Shown here piece after piece: positions 35,219-45,320 of a stretch of DNA of 64,000 nt. The stretch lies in contig RPFO01000076.1 of NCBI GenBank assembly GCA_009746045.1, positions 2,864,420 to 2,928,419 on the forward strand, written 5' to 3'. The DNA comes from Mesostigma viride (Eukaryota; Streptophyta; Mesostigmatophyceae; Mesostigmatales; Mesostigmataceae). The notes beneath the pieces were generated by a model. It saw only the letters and a program-made list of their open reading frames with translations, had not been told where the DNA came from and did no database searches. The stretch's first letter is position 1. Every line of letters begins with the position of its first letter. Both the position numbers and the translations under genes were made by a program.

Positions 35219-36790
35219 CTAGTGCTGCCCACTAGTGCATTGTTGCTGCACAAACTCCAGCTCAGCTTGACTCAGCCGGTGTTGTCGGCGAAACAGTGGC
35301 TGATCGGTGTCCAGCGGGACCCGCATCTGCCCACCATTGTAGCATCCCAGCTCTTGACTGCTGAATGCAAACGCGTTGCGCGCACCTTCCAGCCACTTGA
35401 GCAGCCTCGCACGTTGCTCAGCTGTGAGGTGCTCACAGACGCTCCATTGATGGTTTGCTGCCGGGTCGCTTGCGCTCGAGACATTGTGCACAGCCACCGT
35501 GGGACCGCGCACGGCCGCCGACTGAAACAGCATGTATGCCGCCGCTCCCGGCGTAATGCCTCGCTCTCCCACCTGCCGTTGTGCCTTCGCCACGAGGAAC
35601 TGAAAGGCCGGAGCCGCCGAGAACACACAGCTGGTGAGGAGCGCAGTCATGAGGATGACTGACCATACCTGGCGCCAGGTGTAGGACCACCCTTGGCCCC
35701 TGCCGCCTGCACGCTCCGCCTTAGGCACACCAGCCGGCGCAGCACCGGTGGGTGGAGAAGTTTCACTCTGCGCCTGTGCAGTCGCAGCATGGACGGGAAG
35801 TGCAACCCGCTGCACCCTCCGCACACCTTGCGCTGCTAGCAAGGTGTACCCCACCTGCCAGGCTGACATGGCCTGGCCAATGAGCGACCATCGCTCCACC
35901 TCCAGGAGCCCTGGGGCGGCGGATGCACCTTCGGCAAAGCCCATGCTTAGTTCACGAAACCCCGCGGGTGGCTGAACCAAGAGACCTGTGGCACGCTCCC
36001 ACACAAGCCCCTTGCCCCGGTCACGATAAGCCTGGGACCCTTGGTAACTGACAAGGGTGGGCAGTGCTCGCATGGGGGCGCCTGCCTTGTTGACGGGCGC
36101 GTAGGGTGCCTGATCATCGTGCTCCACATACTGCGCCGTGAGTTGACTGGGCAACACGACATCGACCGGTGGCAGCTCAATGTGGCTAGCGACATGCTGC
36201 ATCACCGCCTGCGTAGAACCTTGGCCAGCGATGTTGGTCCAGAACGCGCGCAGCCGATGGGTATTCCCTCCCAGCCCGGCATTGTCCGACACCACGGGTT
36301 CCCCCAAAATACCCACAATGGTGCCCCAATCCTCCCGAACAGTGGGGCTGGGACTGTCCACCGCCACTACGTTTTCAAATAAGTAGGCGGGTGGCACCTG
36401 CTGCAGCTGCTGGAGCTCGCCCACAATGCGCAGCATGTCCCAAAATAGGCCGCTCCTGCTGTCGGCAAGGCCCCGGCCATGCCCAGCCTGGCTCATGCCT
36501 TGGCACTCCCAGCCAGCAATGACCAACCCTACCTCGCCATGTTGTGAGATGAGGCGGCGCAGCTGCTGCTGCCCAAGGAAGCGCACGTCATGAGTGCCCT
36601 CGCCGAAGACATCAGCCCAGGCGGATGGAGGAAATTGTGCTGGGTATGCTTGCGACAAGATAGCGCAGTGGTGCAAATATGCCGCCCTGGCTGTGAGCGA
36701 TGCCTCCACCGCAATGAGCTTGCTGCATACCCCCCGCTGCTCAGGAAACCGGCTATGCCGCCACCCATACCTGCGAACAGCTCCAGCACG
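35219..36790 (-). CDS. C5-cytosine DNA methyltransferase followed by RT leader (pol segment)
   Basis: This enzyme class methylates cytosine at C5 using S-adenosylmethionine. Motif I VVLELFAGMGGG lies at about 36792-36757. A one-base shift next to a G6 run (near 36740) moves the frame, then motif II AVEASLTARAAYLHH follows. In the 496-codon frame from 36709 the visible blocks are motif IV GWECQGMSQAG with the catalytic Cys (residue 69), motif V DSRSGLFWDMLRI, motif VI YLFENV (110-114), motif VIII HRLRAFWTNI (151-160), and IX/X-like GFRELSMGF (250-258) and RWSLIGQAMSAWQVGYTLL (273-291). A hydrophobic stretch comes next. The end (about 445-496) is a Ty3 RT leader, DTDQPLFRRQHRLSQAELEF. The domain is near complete; activity is unknown, since motif IV has WECQ in place of PPCQ. 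Confidence 0.85.
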   Translation of the reverse strand, partial: RAGAVRRYGWRHSRFPEQRGVCSKLIAVEASLTARAAYLHHCAILSQAYPAQFPPSAWADVFGEGTHDVRFLGQQQLRRLISQHGEVGLVIAGWECQGMSQAGHGRGLADSRSGLFWDMLRIVGELQQLQQVPPAYLFENVVAVDSPSPTVREDWGTIVGILGEPVVSDNAGLGGNTHRLRAFWTNIAGQGSTQAVMQHVASHIELPPVDVVLPSQLTAQYVEHDDQAPYAPVNKAGAPMRALPTLVSYQGSQAYRDRGKGLVWERATGLLVQPPAGFRELSMGFAEGASAAPGLLEVERWSLIGQAMSAWQVGYTLLAAQGVRRVQRVALPVHAATAQAQSETSPPTGAAPAGVPKAERAGGRGQGWSYTWRQVWSVILMTALLTSCVFSAAPAFQFLVAKAQRQVGERGITPGAAAYMLFQSAAVRGPTVAVHNVSSASDPAANHQWSVCEHLTAEQRARLLKWLEGARNAFAFSSQELGCYNGGQMRVPLDTDQPLFRRQHRLSQAELEFVQQQCTSGQH

Positions 36791-36917
36791 ACGGTGGCAC
36801 GCCCGAAGTCCGGGATGCGTTCCAGCACCTCTGCGCTAAAGCCGGGGTACGGCGTGATGGCACCCGGCTGGCGCCGCTTCCCCCCAGCACCCTTGGGCAG
36901 TGCCTGACATGCCGCCA

Positions 36918-39900
36918 TCACCCGTGCGCGCACATCGCGCAGGCGTGGCAGGGGCGCAACCTGGGCAAGCCAACTTTGCCTCTGCGCATCCCGCGCTGGC
37001 AACGCCGCAGGCAGCACACACCGGTGCCTATCGCGCGCGCGCTTGTCGCTAGCCGCTTGCGCCATGTGCACCGCTTGCGCGTCCGGCCACACGCCCCCCC
37101 CCAGTTCTCAGCCGCATCCGGCCCTGGCTCCACCTCTATGCTGGCGGGCGACACCACTGCAGCCACACACGCGTCTAGCGACACCACCCCCTGCGGGTTA
37201 GGCTCCGGGTCGCTGCTGCACTGAATGGGAAGAAGCGCCTTTTGCTTCCCCTCCCCCTGCCAATCACGGCGGTAGGTCGCAACCTCCAGCCAAGGGTCAA
37301 TTATGAGCCCGAGGCGATACATGACGTCCATCCCGATAAGGGCTGCATACCCACACCTGTCGACCACCAAGGCCGGCACAGCCACGCAGGCCATCCGCTT
37401 TGGGTCCGTGGGGTTGAGGATGACGTTGATCAGCATGGAAGTCATTGCATCGGGTCGCGCCGCTGGCCCTTTCCATCCCTCCACGAGAACGGTGCTGTCT
37501 ATGAGCCCGCCGTTCTCACGGGTCGCACCACACATCTTGGCCAGCTCCATGGTGATCACGAGCGGCCCGGCTCCGCCATCCAGCTTGGTGACGGACTTTG
37601 CGCTGGGGCACACCATAGGGCCCCAACAAGTGCCGTCCTCGCTGATTGCCTGGAAAGCGATAGCCGGGGACCCATCAGGGTGCTTTGCCACCGTGACTGT
37701 CCTCGGCACCCGTGACATCCGCTCCTCGCGGGTTGCTTCCCGGGGCATGGTTGGTGCTGGGACGTCTGCCGGGGTTGCCGGCATAACTGGCATGGTGACC
37801 CGCCGCGCAGTTTCCGCCACCGGCAATGTGCGTGCGTCTAGGCTGTCGGCGCACCGCTGCAGTGCCGCAGCTGCTTGGTGCACCAACGTGATGCCCCGCT
37901 GCCCGCAGCCATCAATCACTTGCCTGGCAGAAAACAAGGGAGCATCAATCACTCCATCCACTGGCAAGAATGGTGGCAGCTTGCGCCGCTGCTCGGCGTC
38001 GGCGGGGTTCGGGTGCTCCAGCAGCGATGACTCACCGCCGGTTGAACCTGCCGGGAACGATGCAGGAAGCTGGGGTGGCCCCCCCTCACCATTTCCCGTG
38101 GTTGGTAGGAACGACGGCAATGCCCGTGCCTGCTTGCCTCGGGTAGCTGCCTGGACCTCGACGGCATGGATAGGAGCCCAGAACAAGTCGGGTTGCTCCA
38201 CCAGCGTATACGCGTCATACGCTTCCATCCCCGCCGCCTGCCCACTCGGTTGGCTGGGTGACGCCGGCGCTGCCGATACCTCAGCTGCCTGCTCTGTTGG
38301 CGTGCTGTCGGCCGCCACCATGGCCGCTGCATGTGCTTGCACGGTCTTGGTGACCACTGGGTACTTGCACCCTGCCGGAGCATGGGCGGGCGTTCCAGCC
38401 GCGTGCTCCTTCTTGCACTGGGCTGGGCAGGCCCGCTTCACGTGATCTGGCTTCCCGCAGATCCAACATGCCTTGTGCGGGTCAGCCGTCGCCTGGCCGG
38501 TGCTGCTGGAGGCCGTGTTGTCGCCCCCCGCGCTGGCTGGCTTGTCCGCCTGCGACCCAAACTGCCGGCTGCTTGGTCCACCCCTTCCACCGCTGGACCC
38601 TCCACCGCCTGATTGCGCGCCACCCACCCTGTTACCCTTGTGCGCTTGGGCGACTTCTTGGCGTACCAGCTCCACTAGGTCCGGGAGACCCCGTGCCTGT
38701 CGCCGGTTGAATGCATGCACTTCCGTGCACAGCTGGGCCAGGTCCCAGTGACAACCAAATCTAGGTTGTGGGATCATGGCAGCTTTTGGACCCAACGCCT
38801 TGAGCCACTTCTCACACGCCTCCGCCTCCGTCCATGCCGGGACCTCATCCCGCAAGACCTCCAGGCGGTCCATCGTGGCGTCAGGCGACTCCTTGTCCCC
38901 CACCTTGAAATCATGCCACTCCGCCTCCGCCTTGGTGGAGGAGTGGGCGTACTTGGCGCGCAGAAGTTCCCACAGCTCCTCGGCAGGGTCGACGTCAAAT
39001 ACCACGTGTTGGTAGTCCGGCAAGCCTTGTTGGTCGCGCCTGTACCACACATCGGATCTTCCCGTCTTCAGCGCCACCTCATGGTAGCCTGTGACCCACC
39101 GCTGCACCAGCTTTTGCGTGTTGCCCGAGAAAAACATTGGGATGTTGTCCATCTCAAAGGACTTCGGCAGCTGGTTATGCGTGACGATATACTGCTGGTG
39201 CAGCCAAGTCTTATATTTCCAATAGGCTTGGTTGATGTCAACAAGCCCACCGTCAGCAGTATACCTGTCCTTGAGCTCCACCTGCGCTTGCACCGGCATT
39301 CCCACCTTGGATCCCTCAATCGGCGACCCATTGTAGCCCACCGGCATGCTTGGCGTCCTTGGTAGAGTAGCCACAAACCTCGGCTCCAGCCCATAGCCTC
39401 GTTCCACCGTGTATGGACTGCCTCGCTGCAATCCCGGAATGATGCCTGGCCGCACCCACGGTGTTTGTAGCCGTGGCGTCGCTGGGTTTGTTGGTGCCGG
39501 CGCATGCGGCACGCCAAAAGAAAACCCAGTTTGTGCACTAGGCATCCCAGGCACATGCTGCCGCGACGCCTGCATCTGTGGCGCTTGCGCCTGTGGCTGC
39601 ACGGATGGTGCCTGCGACATTAAAGGCACCTGCGACTGCAACACCTGCGCTTGGGGCTGCCAAACTTGCGCCTGCGGCTGCAACACTTGCGGCTGTGGTA
39701 GGTGCGGCGCTGGTGTCAGCGTTGCTTGCGCGGTCCACGTCGCGTGCAGACTTGCAATCTGCGCCGCCAACTGCGCCGTCTGCTGCTGCTGCAACTGCAT
39801 AGCCAGCTGTTGCTGCTGCATCTGTTGTTGGGATTGTGCTACATGTTGCAAAATCTGCTGCAACACATCCGCACCCACCCCCTGGCTGGCACTTGGCCCC

Positions 39901-39923
39901 GGCGCTAGCCCGGTGCCTGCCAA
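36918..39923 (-). CDS. gag: Gag-protease polyprotein of the methyltransferase element
   Basis: A 1001-codon minus-strand frame. The N-terminus is Gln/Ala/Pro-rich. The Gag capsid-like part spans about residues 220-400 (INQAYWKYKTWLHQQYIVTH, PMFFSGNTQKLVQRWV). The zinc knuckle CWICGKPDHVKRAC is near 490-505. A long Ala/Pro linker leads to a retropepsin-like region with KLDGGAGPLVITMELAKMCG and ALIGMDVMYRLGL (about 765-865); family members have DTGA or DSGA where this has DGGA. The frame then overlaps that of the methyltransferase by about 170 bp, so expression needs a frameshift or an indel error. The annotated ATG is probably internal, since an upstream ATG frame exists at 40291. Confidence 0.8.
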   Translation of the reverse strand: MAGTGLAPGPSASQGVGADVLQQILQHVAQSQQQMQQQQLAMQLQQQQTAQLAAQIASLHATWTAQATLTPAPHLPQPQVLQPQAQVWQPQAQVLQSQVPLMSQAPSVQPQAQAPQMQASRQHVPGMPSAQTGFSFGVPHAPAPTNPATPRLQTPWVRPGIIPGLQRGSPYTVERGYGLEPRFVATLPRTPSMPVGYNGSPIEGSKVGMPVQAQVELKDRYTADGGLVDINQAYWKYKTWLHQQYIVTHNQLPKSFEMDNIPMFFSGNTQKLVQRWVTGYHEVALKTGRSDVWYRRDQQGLPDYQHVVFDVDPAEELWELLRAKYAHSSTKAEAEWHDFKVGDKESPDATMDRLEVLRDEVPAWTEAEACEKWLKALGPKAAMIPQPRFGCHWDLAQLCTEVHAFNRRQARGLPDLVELVRQEVAQAHKGNRVGGAQSGGGGSSGGRGGPSSRQFGSQADKPASAGGDNTASSSTGQATADPHKACWICGKPDHVKRACPAQCKKEHAAGTPAHAPAGCKYPVVTKTVQAHAAAMVAADSTPTEQAAEVSAAPASPSQPSGQAAGMEAYDAYTLVEQPDLFWAPIHAVEVQAATRGKQARALPSFLPTTGNGEGGPPQLPASFPAGSTGGESSLLEHPNPADAEQRRKLPPFLPVDGVIDAPLFSARQVIDGCGQRGITLVHQAAAALQRCADSLDARTLPVAETARRVTMPVMPATPADVPAPTMPREATREERMSRVPRTVTVAKHPDGSPAIAFQAISEDGTCWGPMVCPSAKSVTKLDGGAGPLVITMELAKMCGATRENGGLIDSTVLVEGWKGPAARPDAMTSMLINVILNPTDPKRMACVAVPALVVDRCGYAALIGMDVMYRLGLIIDPWLEVATYRRDWQGEGKQKALLPIQCSSDPEPNPQGVVSLDACVAAVVSPASIEVEPGPDAAENWGGACGRTRKRCTWRKRLATSARAIGTGVCCLRRCQRGMRRGKVGLPRLRPCHACAMCAHG

Positions 39924-40291
39924 CCCGCTGAGCCGTATCTGCGATGATGGTGTGATGGGAAGTACTGTTCCATCTTGAGGACCTGCCGCGCTGCCACCCA
40001 GCCCTCCGTTGACGACCGATGTGTCACCACCACCACCACCAACGCCACCACTCCGATCGGCGACCCCCCCCCATTGCCCATCCCGGAACCCGAGGCTGCT
40101 GGTGGGACGAGTGGCCCATTGCCGTTGTCGCCAGTTGGCAAGGATGCCTGCGTGCCTGCAGCATCACCCTGCCGCGGTGCGCCATCCACCACCGTGCCTT
40201 GGTTGGGGTTGGCGCCCCCTTGATGTTGACCATCTTGGTCTGCCATCAAGCTTCGTGCTTGTGCTCTCGTGAGCACCGTTTCTGCAACCAA
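39905..40291 (-). CDS. probable true N-terminus of Gag (separate frame)
   Basis: ATG at 40289-40291 opens MVAETVLTRAQARSLMADQD, and a TRAQAR-like motif is common at Ty3 Gag N-termini. The frame is Gly/Asn/Gln-rich and overlaps the main gag frame at 39923, so one indel would join them. Confidence 0.5.
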   Translation of the reverse strand: MVAETVLTRAQARSLMADQDGQHQGGANPNQGTVVDGAPRQGDAAGTQASLPTGDNGNGPLVPPAASGSGMGNGGGSPIGVVALVVVVVTHRSSTEGWVAARQVLKMEQYFPSHHHRRYGSAGWQAPG

Positions 40292-41592
40292 TCAGTGGGC
40301 TACAGAGTGAGCAGACGTAGTGCAAAATCAGTATGCACCACAGGGGCCACCACTTGGCCCCTTCAACTTGCTGGCACCACACCAGATGCAAGGGCAAGGA
40401 GAAAGAAAACAATTGCCTGAAAGCTGAAAACCAATGCTGCTTCAGGACCTTCTTGCAAGCTGCCTGCCTTGACAGCCTTGCACAGCCAGCTTTACCTCTA
40501 TTCCTAGTATTCAGGAAGAGGCCTCAGCCTTGACCAAGCTTACCTACCAACTCTCAGTCTAGCTCTGTGTGGATAAGACGAGAAGCCAGTGCCAACTGCA
40601 CTTCTCAAAAAGGTGAGACCTGAGAGTGAGGTATGACTAGGTTAGGCTTCACACTGTGTTCTTTGTTGCAAATGAAATAACGTTTTTATTACCAATACTC
40701 TACCTAACTTGGCAGCTCTGTTTCAGCAATGGCTGGGCTCGATGAAAGAAAGGAGGGCTGGCCACACTTGCCACGCACCACCATGACCAAGACAGAGTTC
40801 AAGGATCCACACAGAGCTACATCCAACGCCCTGGTGGAAACACACACTTATCCCAATGAATGCCTCACACTTACGCAATATCTTGCGTCAGCCTTACCAC
40901 GTAGCCACGCTCAGTATCTGATCCTGACGACAACCGCTTTGTCGTCCATACTGCTTCAATTACACCAAAGCTACTCCGTGGCACTCGGCTTTGGTCAGCA
41001 CCAAGACCTAAAAGTACACAAAATCCTAAGTCGTTGTCTGCAACGACTCCCTGTTCCGCATATGAAACATATCATCTAGCACTTTCTCTTTAGACGACAA
41101 AATCAACTAGACAACCTGGGTAGGCCAGAAATCCCAGACGACAAAATGTCCTTGTCGCAGATCACTCCAGTGTCGACTTGCCGACCCCTGAGCTTGCCAA
41201 ACAACTATATCACCAACCAAGCATGTACGACAACTAGCTGGCCCTGACGAGAAAAGCTGCCTCGTCGCATTCACAAAAGCGGCTTGCCAGCCTGCCGAAT
41301 ATCAATGCCAATATTGCACGACATTATCTACCTGCAGCGGACAGTTCTCGAGATCAATAACGCGCCAGCTTGCGTGCACGTGCATGTTCAGCCTGCACGA
41401 TAAAGCATAATTGCCAGGCTGGCAGCCTAGCTTGGTCCGTGTTGTAGTCCAGCAGCCAGTGCGTGCTGCTTGCCAGCGTTGGCACTGACCTCCTGGTGAC
41501 GCATGTCAGTACCGCTGTCAACTCCCAGTGCTGCGCGTCGCACTACGGCGCATGCGTTGCTCCCGTAAGGCCCAAATGCCAAAGGCGTAACA
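40292..41592 (-). repeat. candidate 5' LTR and leader of the methyltransferase element
   Basis: In minus orientation a TGTTACGCC start at 41592 falls where the recombinase-element gag loses its protein-like character, and about 1.3 kb without genes leads to the Gag ATG. No second LTR copy is in the window, and the LTR end and primer site could not be fixed. Confidence 0.35.
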
Positions 41593-42636
41593 ACTCGCAC
41601 ACGCGCAATGCCTATAGCTGCCTCGCCTCGTCCCCCGGGCCGGCCGCGTGGCGGCCCCGCGTAAAGCCGATACTCGTGCGAATCGGAACGGCGCGCGACA
41701 GGCCACCTTCCATCCCCCCCGCCCTTGCCCCTCCACCTGCAGCAAGGCCGCCACCACCCTCATTAGGTACTCCATGCCCACAAGCTCCCCGGCTGCTGAG
41801 CCCAGCTCCTTGAGAAGGGTGTCCATGGCCAATGCAATGTTCATGACAATTTTCCTGTTCTCCATGTTCCGCCAATTTCCAGGCTTGACCGTCATGACCC
41901 ACGACCGGATTCCCATCCCATTGTCGCTGGCGTCCTCCAACACCCCCGGCAGCACCCGCTCCGAAATCCGATATTTCACGCTCTTGGCTCGGCTTGGCAG
42001 CGCCACCCCTTTCGAGGCCTTGAAGTGGCTTCCCGCCCCCTCCATTCCTCCCAGCGCTGCCTTCAAACATTGCATGAATTTCTCGGCTGCGACCTCCCCC
42101 TCCTCGTCCTCCTCGTCGTCCAAATTTTCGGTTTCCGGAGGTGCCCCAACGAATGTCGCCAATCTCGCCCTCATTTCCTTTCCGACAGCCCCCCCACCTG
42201 CCGAAACCTTGGCCGCGCCTTTCGGCTTGGCCATTTTTCGTTGCGCAGGTGTCGTTGGTGGCAGCGCCTGATCCTCCTCCTCGTCCGCCGCGAGATCTGC
42301 CACGGCCAGCAGTTTTGCCACCAACGTTCCGTTTGGGTCACGTGCGTCCAACACGTCGCCAACATCAACGTGATCGGCCAGCAACTGCACGACAGACTTC
42401 AGCTGGCTCCAGCTCCACGAGCTGGCGTCCGTCACCCAGTCCTCGGCACCGAAGACCTGCTCGACTGCCCCCACTGCCTCTGCGGGGCTGATGCACTTGG
42501 CGAGCAGAGTGGCGAGCTGCTTCTTTTTGGCGCTGAAGGCGACTGGCGCGTGACTGGCGGCAGCAGCCCGCGGTGTGGGCGTCCCGTCCTCCCCGCGCGC
42601 TGCCTGCCCTCCTGTAGCTTTGCGCCCCTTCGGCAT
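41593..42636 (-). CDS. gag-like ORF1 of the tyrosine-recombinase retrotransposon
   Basis: The minus-strand frame opens at ATG 42636 (MPKGRKATGGQAARGEDGTP), about 90 bp inside the A1 repeat. That places it as the first ORF of the split-repeat element. It has a basic N-terminus, helical segments (KKQLATLLAKCISPAEAVGAVEQV, given here in part), an acidic DDEEDEEGE patch, and a more ordered C-terminal half (MGIRSWVMTVKPGNWRNMEN, NIALAMDTLLKELG). No zinc knuckle is seen. The frame stays open to 41518, but after about 41592 it is probably reading the inserted LTR. Gag function is inferred from position only. Confidence 0.55.
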
Positions 42637-42727
42637 TGCTGCTCAGGGCCAAAAATGGCTCCGACAGTACAGGTTCATCAAACCAGAGGTTCGTTTCCCC
42701 TGGCAGCCTTGCTGTCGCCGCCCTTGT

Positions 42728-43159
42728 GAAAAGAAAAGAGGCCGACCTTAGCTAGGTGGGTTTGTTTTTGTCCTTTTTTGCGTGTCATGCGGCCTTGGCC
42801 CGGACGGCATTTTTTCGCCACGCAAATGTTGCGTCTGAACAAATGACGCAATGTGGCGTTCTAATTGCCGGCAGCTTACGTAAGGCTGCCGGGGCTATTA
42901 GGTCACATATTGCGTGAGAGAAAGAATCTAGATCTAGTTAATCACTACGCCATGAGCCAAGAAACCTAGACAGTGGCAGGTTTATATCTCAACGTAGCTC
43001 CTGCCACGTGGCCAAGAAAAACTGGCCAAAGTGTTGGCCACGACTGATCCGGATCAGGCCGCACCGGCCTCAAAAGGTATGTCACAAGAACCCAATAACC
43101 TAGCTATAGCGGCTACCCTTCCATCTCACTATAAAGAAACTATGTTCAGAGAACCACGA
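42728..43159 (-). repeat. split direct repeat A1 (5' end of element)
   Basis: Matches A2 from GAAAAGAAAAGAGGCCGACC to AGAGAACCACGA. Its inner edge is about 90 bp upstream of the gag-like ATG at 42636. Past 43159 the similarity to A2 ends, marking the outer 5' terminus of the element. Confidence 0.92.
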
Positions 43160-43429
43160 GTCCTGCATCATGGAGCTTTTAATTAAATTAATCATTAAAA
43201 TTAATTAAAATTATAACATGCCTCCGTGGGGAGATCATGTAGCACATATTCCTTGATGGGGGGTGGAGGTGGAGTAAGTAAGTAAGTAAGTGCTTGCGTG
43301 TCATGCGCAAAGGCATGCCACGGGTACTATGCTAATCTCATTAGAAAAAATAATTACACAAAAGATTAAACAAATATCGTCTGCATCATTCCCCAACCAT
43401 TAAGCACTAGATGGGGATGTAATCCTCAT
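43160..43429. other. A+T-rich spacer with a GTAA microsatellite
   Basis: Contains interleaved AATTAATT runs (43180-43215), a diverged copy of the 38-bp terminal sequence found at 44761 and 48771 (near 43214-43240), and four GTAA units (43275-43291). No gene. Confidence 0.5.
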
Positions 43430-43758
43430 CCTAGCTGACCGCCCACCGCCTCCCCCGCGCGCGGGGTAAGGCAGGGGCGCCTCCGCTTCTTCTCATCTTT
43501 GAGAGCCCAGCGGACGAGATTTCGTTTCTCAGACGCCGCAAGCGGCTCGAGAATACTCACTTCACCGTGGACGACGACTTGACCCTGGCGCAGCAACAAC
43601 GGCGACGGGAGCTATGGCCGACCTACCTCCAGCTCCGGCAGACCAAGGCGAGCCAGCCGGTGTACTGGAAGGGGGCGGCCATCTACGTCGGCCACAAGCC
43701 CTGGCACGCGACCCCCTCGACCACCGCGGCCCCAGCGACCCCAGACGCCCCAGCCTAG
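43430..43758 (+). pseudogene. LINE ORF1-like C-terminal fragment, copy a
   Basis: Encodes PPLLLIFESPADEISFLRRR, then LENTHFTVDDDLTLAQQQRR, TYLQLRQTKASQ and AAIYVGHKP, with a stop at 43756. The pattern of hydrophobic strand, short helix, basic RxRR segment, D-D-L-T and a Q/R-rich helix resembles the C-terminal half of L1-type ORF1 proteins, which bind RNA. The N-terminal part is missing. Two more copies follow (b and c). The call is by pattern only. Confidence 0.45.
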
Positions 43759-44142
43759 GGGAATACAGCAGCAGTAGTGTAGAATAGTTAGACCGTGGCC
43801 TTGTACATGCCCGCCTACTACAGGCACTATACCAGCTGAGGCCTAGCATTTTTAGTCATGTACATGTGTGCCTATGATGAGCCACACCCCAGGTGATGCC
43901 TAGCTTTATTTAATTATGCAGTGCACATGCAGGGAGTCACTCTCTGCTGAGAAGCCATGCCCTAGCTCTTGTATAGCTATGTTGATCTTCCCCACCTATG
44001 ACGGGCTCCCCTTAGCTGGGAGTTGCCCGAGACTCTGGGTGGTGCAGGTGCCCTAGTGCACCTAGAGCAAGTGTTGTTTACATTCCCACCCTTGCAGGAA
44101 GTAGCTTAGAATGTATTATAGGCTCATATGCCCCCTTCTTTC

Positions 44143-44381
44143 TCAGACAGATTTCTTTTCTCAGACGCTGCAAGCGGCTCGAGAAGACTCTCTTCACCCT
44201 TGATGACGACTTGACCCTGGCGCAGCAACAACGGCGACGGGAGCTATGGCCGACCTACCTCCAGCTCCGGCAGACCAAGGCGGGGCAGCCGGTGTACTTG
44301 AAGGGGGCGGCCATCTACGTCGGCCACAAGCCCTGGCAGGCGATCCCCGCGGCCCCAGCGACTCCAGACGCCCCAGCTTAG
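44143..44381 (+). pseudogene. LINE ORF1-like C-terminal fragment, copy b
   Basis: A shorter plus-strand copy beginning at FLRRCKRLEKTLFTLDDDLT and ending KPWQAIPAAPATPDAPA with stop near 44380. The 3' flank matches that of copy a (GGGGAATACAGCAG onward) and, in reverse, copy c. Together b and c make a large inverted repeat centred near 44850. Confidence 0.45.
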
Positions 44382-44479
44382 GGGAATACAGCAGTAGTAG
44401 TGTAGAATAGATAGACCGTGGCCATGTACATGTACGCCTCCTAGAGGCACTATCCCAGCTAAGCCACGCGCTTTATTAT

Positions 44480-45240
44480 GTACATGTGTGCCTATGATGA
44501 GCCACCCTCCAGATGATGCCTAGCTTTATTTAGTTATGTTGTGCCCATGCAGGGAGTAACTCTCTGCTGAGACGCCATGCCCTAGCTTTTTGTATAGCTA
44601 TGCTGATCTTCCCCCCCATGACAGGCTCTCCCTTCGCTGGGCATAGCTTGAAGATCATGGGGATGCAAGTGCCCTGGTGCACCTAGAGCAAGGGTCCTTT
44701 ACATTCCCACCCTTGCAGGAAGTAGCTTAGAATGTATGATAGGCCATATGCCCCTTCTCTGGGCTATGTGCTACATATACTCCCAACGGAGTTATGTTCC
44801 TAATCAATTAATTAATCAATTAATATGCCCCCTCTCTGGGCTATTGAATTGAATTGAATTGTAACATAACTCCGTTGGGAGTATATGTAGCACATAGCCC
44901 CTGAGAGATATGTTACAATTCAATTCAATTCAATAGCCCCTGAGAGGGGGGCATATGGCCTTTCATACATCCTAAGCTACTTCCTGCAAGGGTGGGGATG
45001 TAAAGGACCCTTGCTCTAGGTGCACCAGGGCACTTGCATCCCCATGATCTTCAAGCTATGCCCAGCGAAGGGGGAGCCTGTCATGGGGGGGAAGATCAGC
45101 ATAGCTATACAAAAAGCTAGGGCATGGCGTCTCAGCAGAGAGTTACTCCCTGCATGGGCACTGCATAATTAAATAAAGCTAGGCATCGTCTGGAGGGTGG
45201 CTCATCATAGGCACACATGTACATGACTAAAAAGGCTAGG
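44480..45240. repeat. large inverted repeat formed by the 3' ends of copies b and c
   Basis: 44480-44800 reappears in reverse complement at about 44862-45200. It includes the 38-bp terminal sequence GGGCTATGTGCTACATATAC... at 44761-44798 and its complement at 44862-44900. A second pair, an ATTGAATTGAATTG run with its complement, is nested around the centre. Confidence 0.85.
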
Positions 45241-45320
45241 CCTAAGCTGGTATAGTGCCTGTAGTAGGCGGGCATGTACAAGGCCACTGTCTAACTATTC
45301 TACACTACTGCTGTATTCCC

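Larger units (their letters stand above)
34850..41592 (-). mobile_element. Ty3-like retrotransposon carrying a cytosine methyltransferase
   Basis: Minus-strand order: candidate 5' LTR starting TGTTACGCC at 41592; gag with CCHC knuckle; retropepsin-like domain; C5-cytosine methyltransferase; RT leader. The frame stops at 35219, right after the RT leader, at a direct repeat of CCCACTAGTG. The catalytic RT, RNase H and integrase are missing. No matching 3' LTR was found, so the right boundary (41592) is tentative and the left one approximate. It lies inside the gag region of the tyrosine-recombinase element. Confidence 0.7.

Noticed and set aside
37303-38445. Plus-strand frame of 380 codons opposite the Gag-protease frame
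   Set aside because: Shadow: the minus strand has recognisable Gag, CCHC and protease motifs, while the plus reading is Ala/Gly/Ser-rich without domains.
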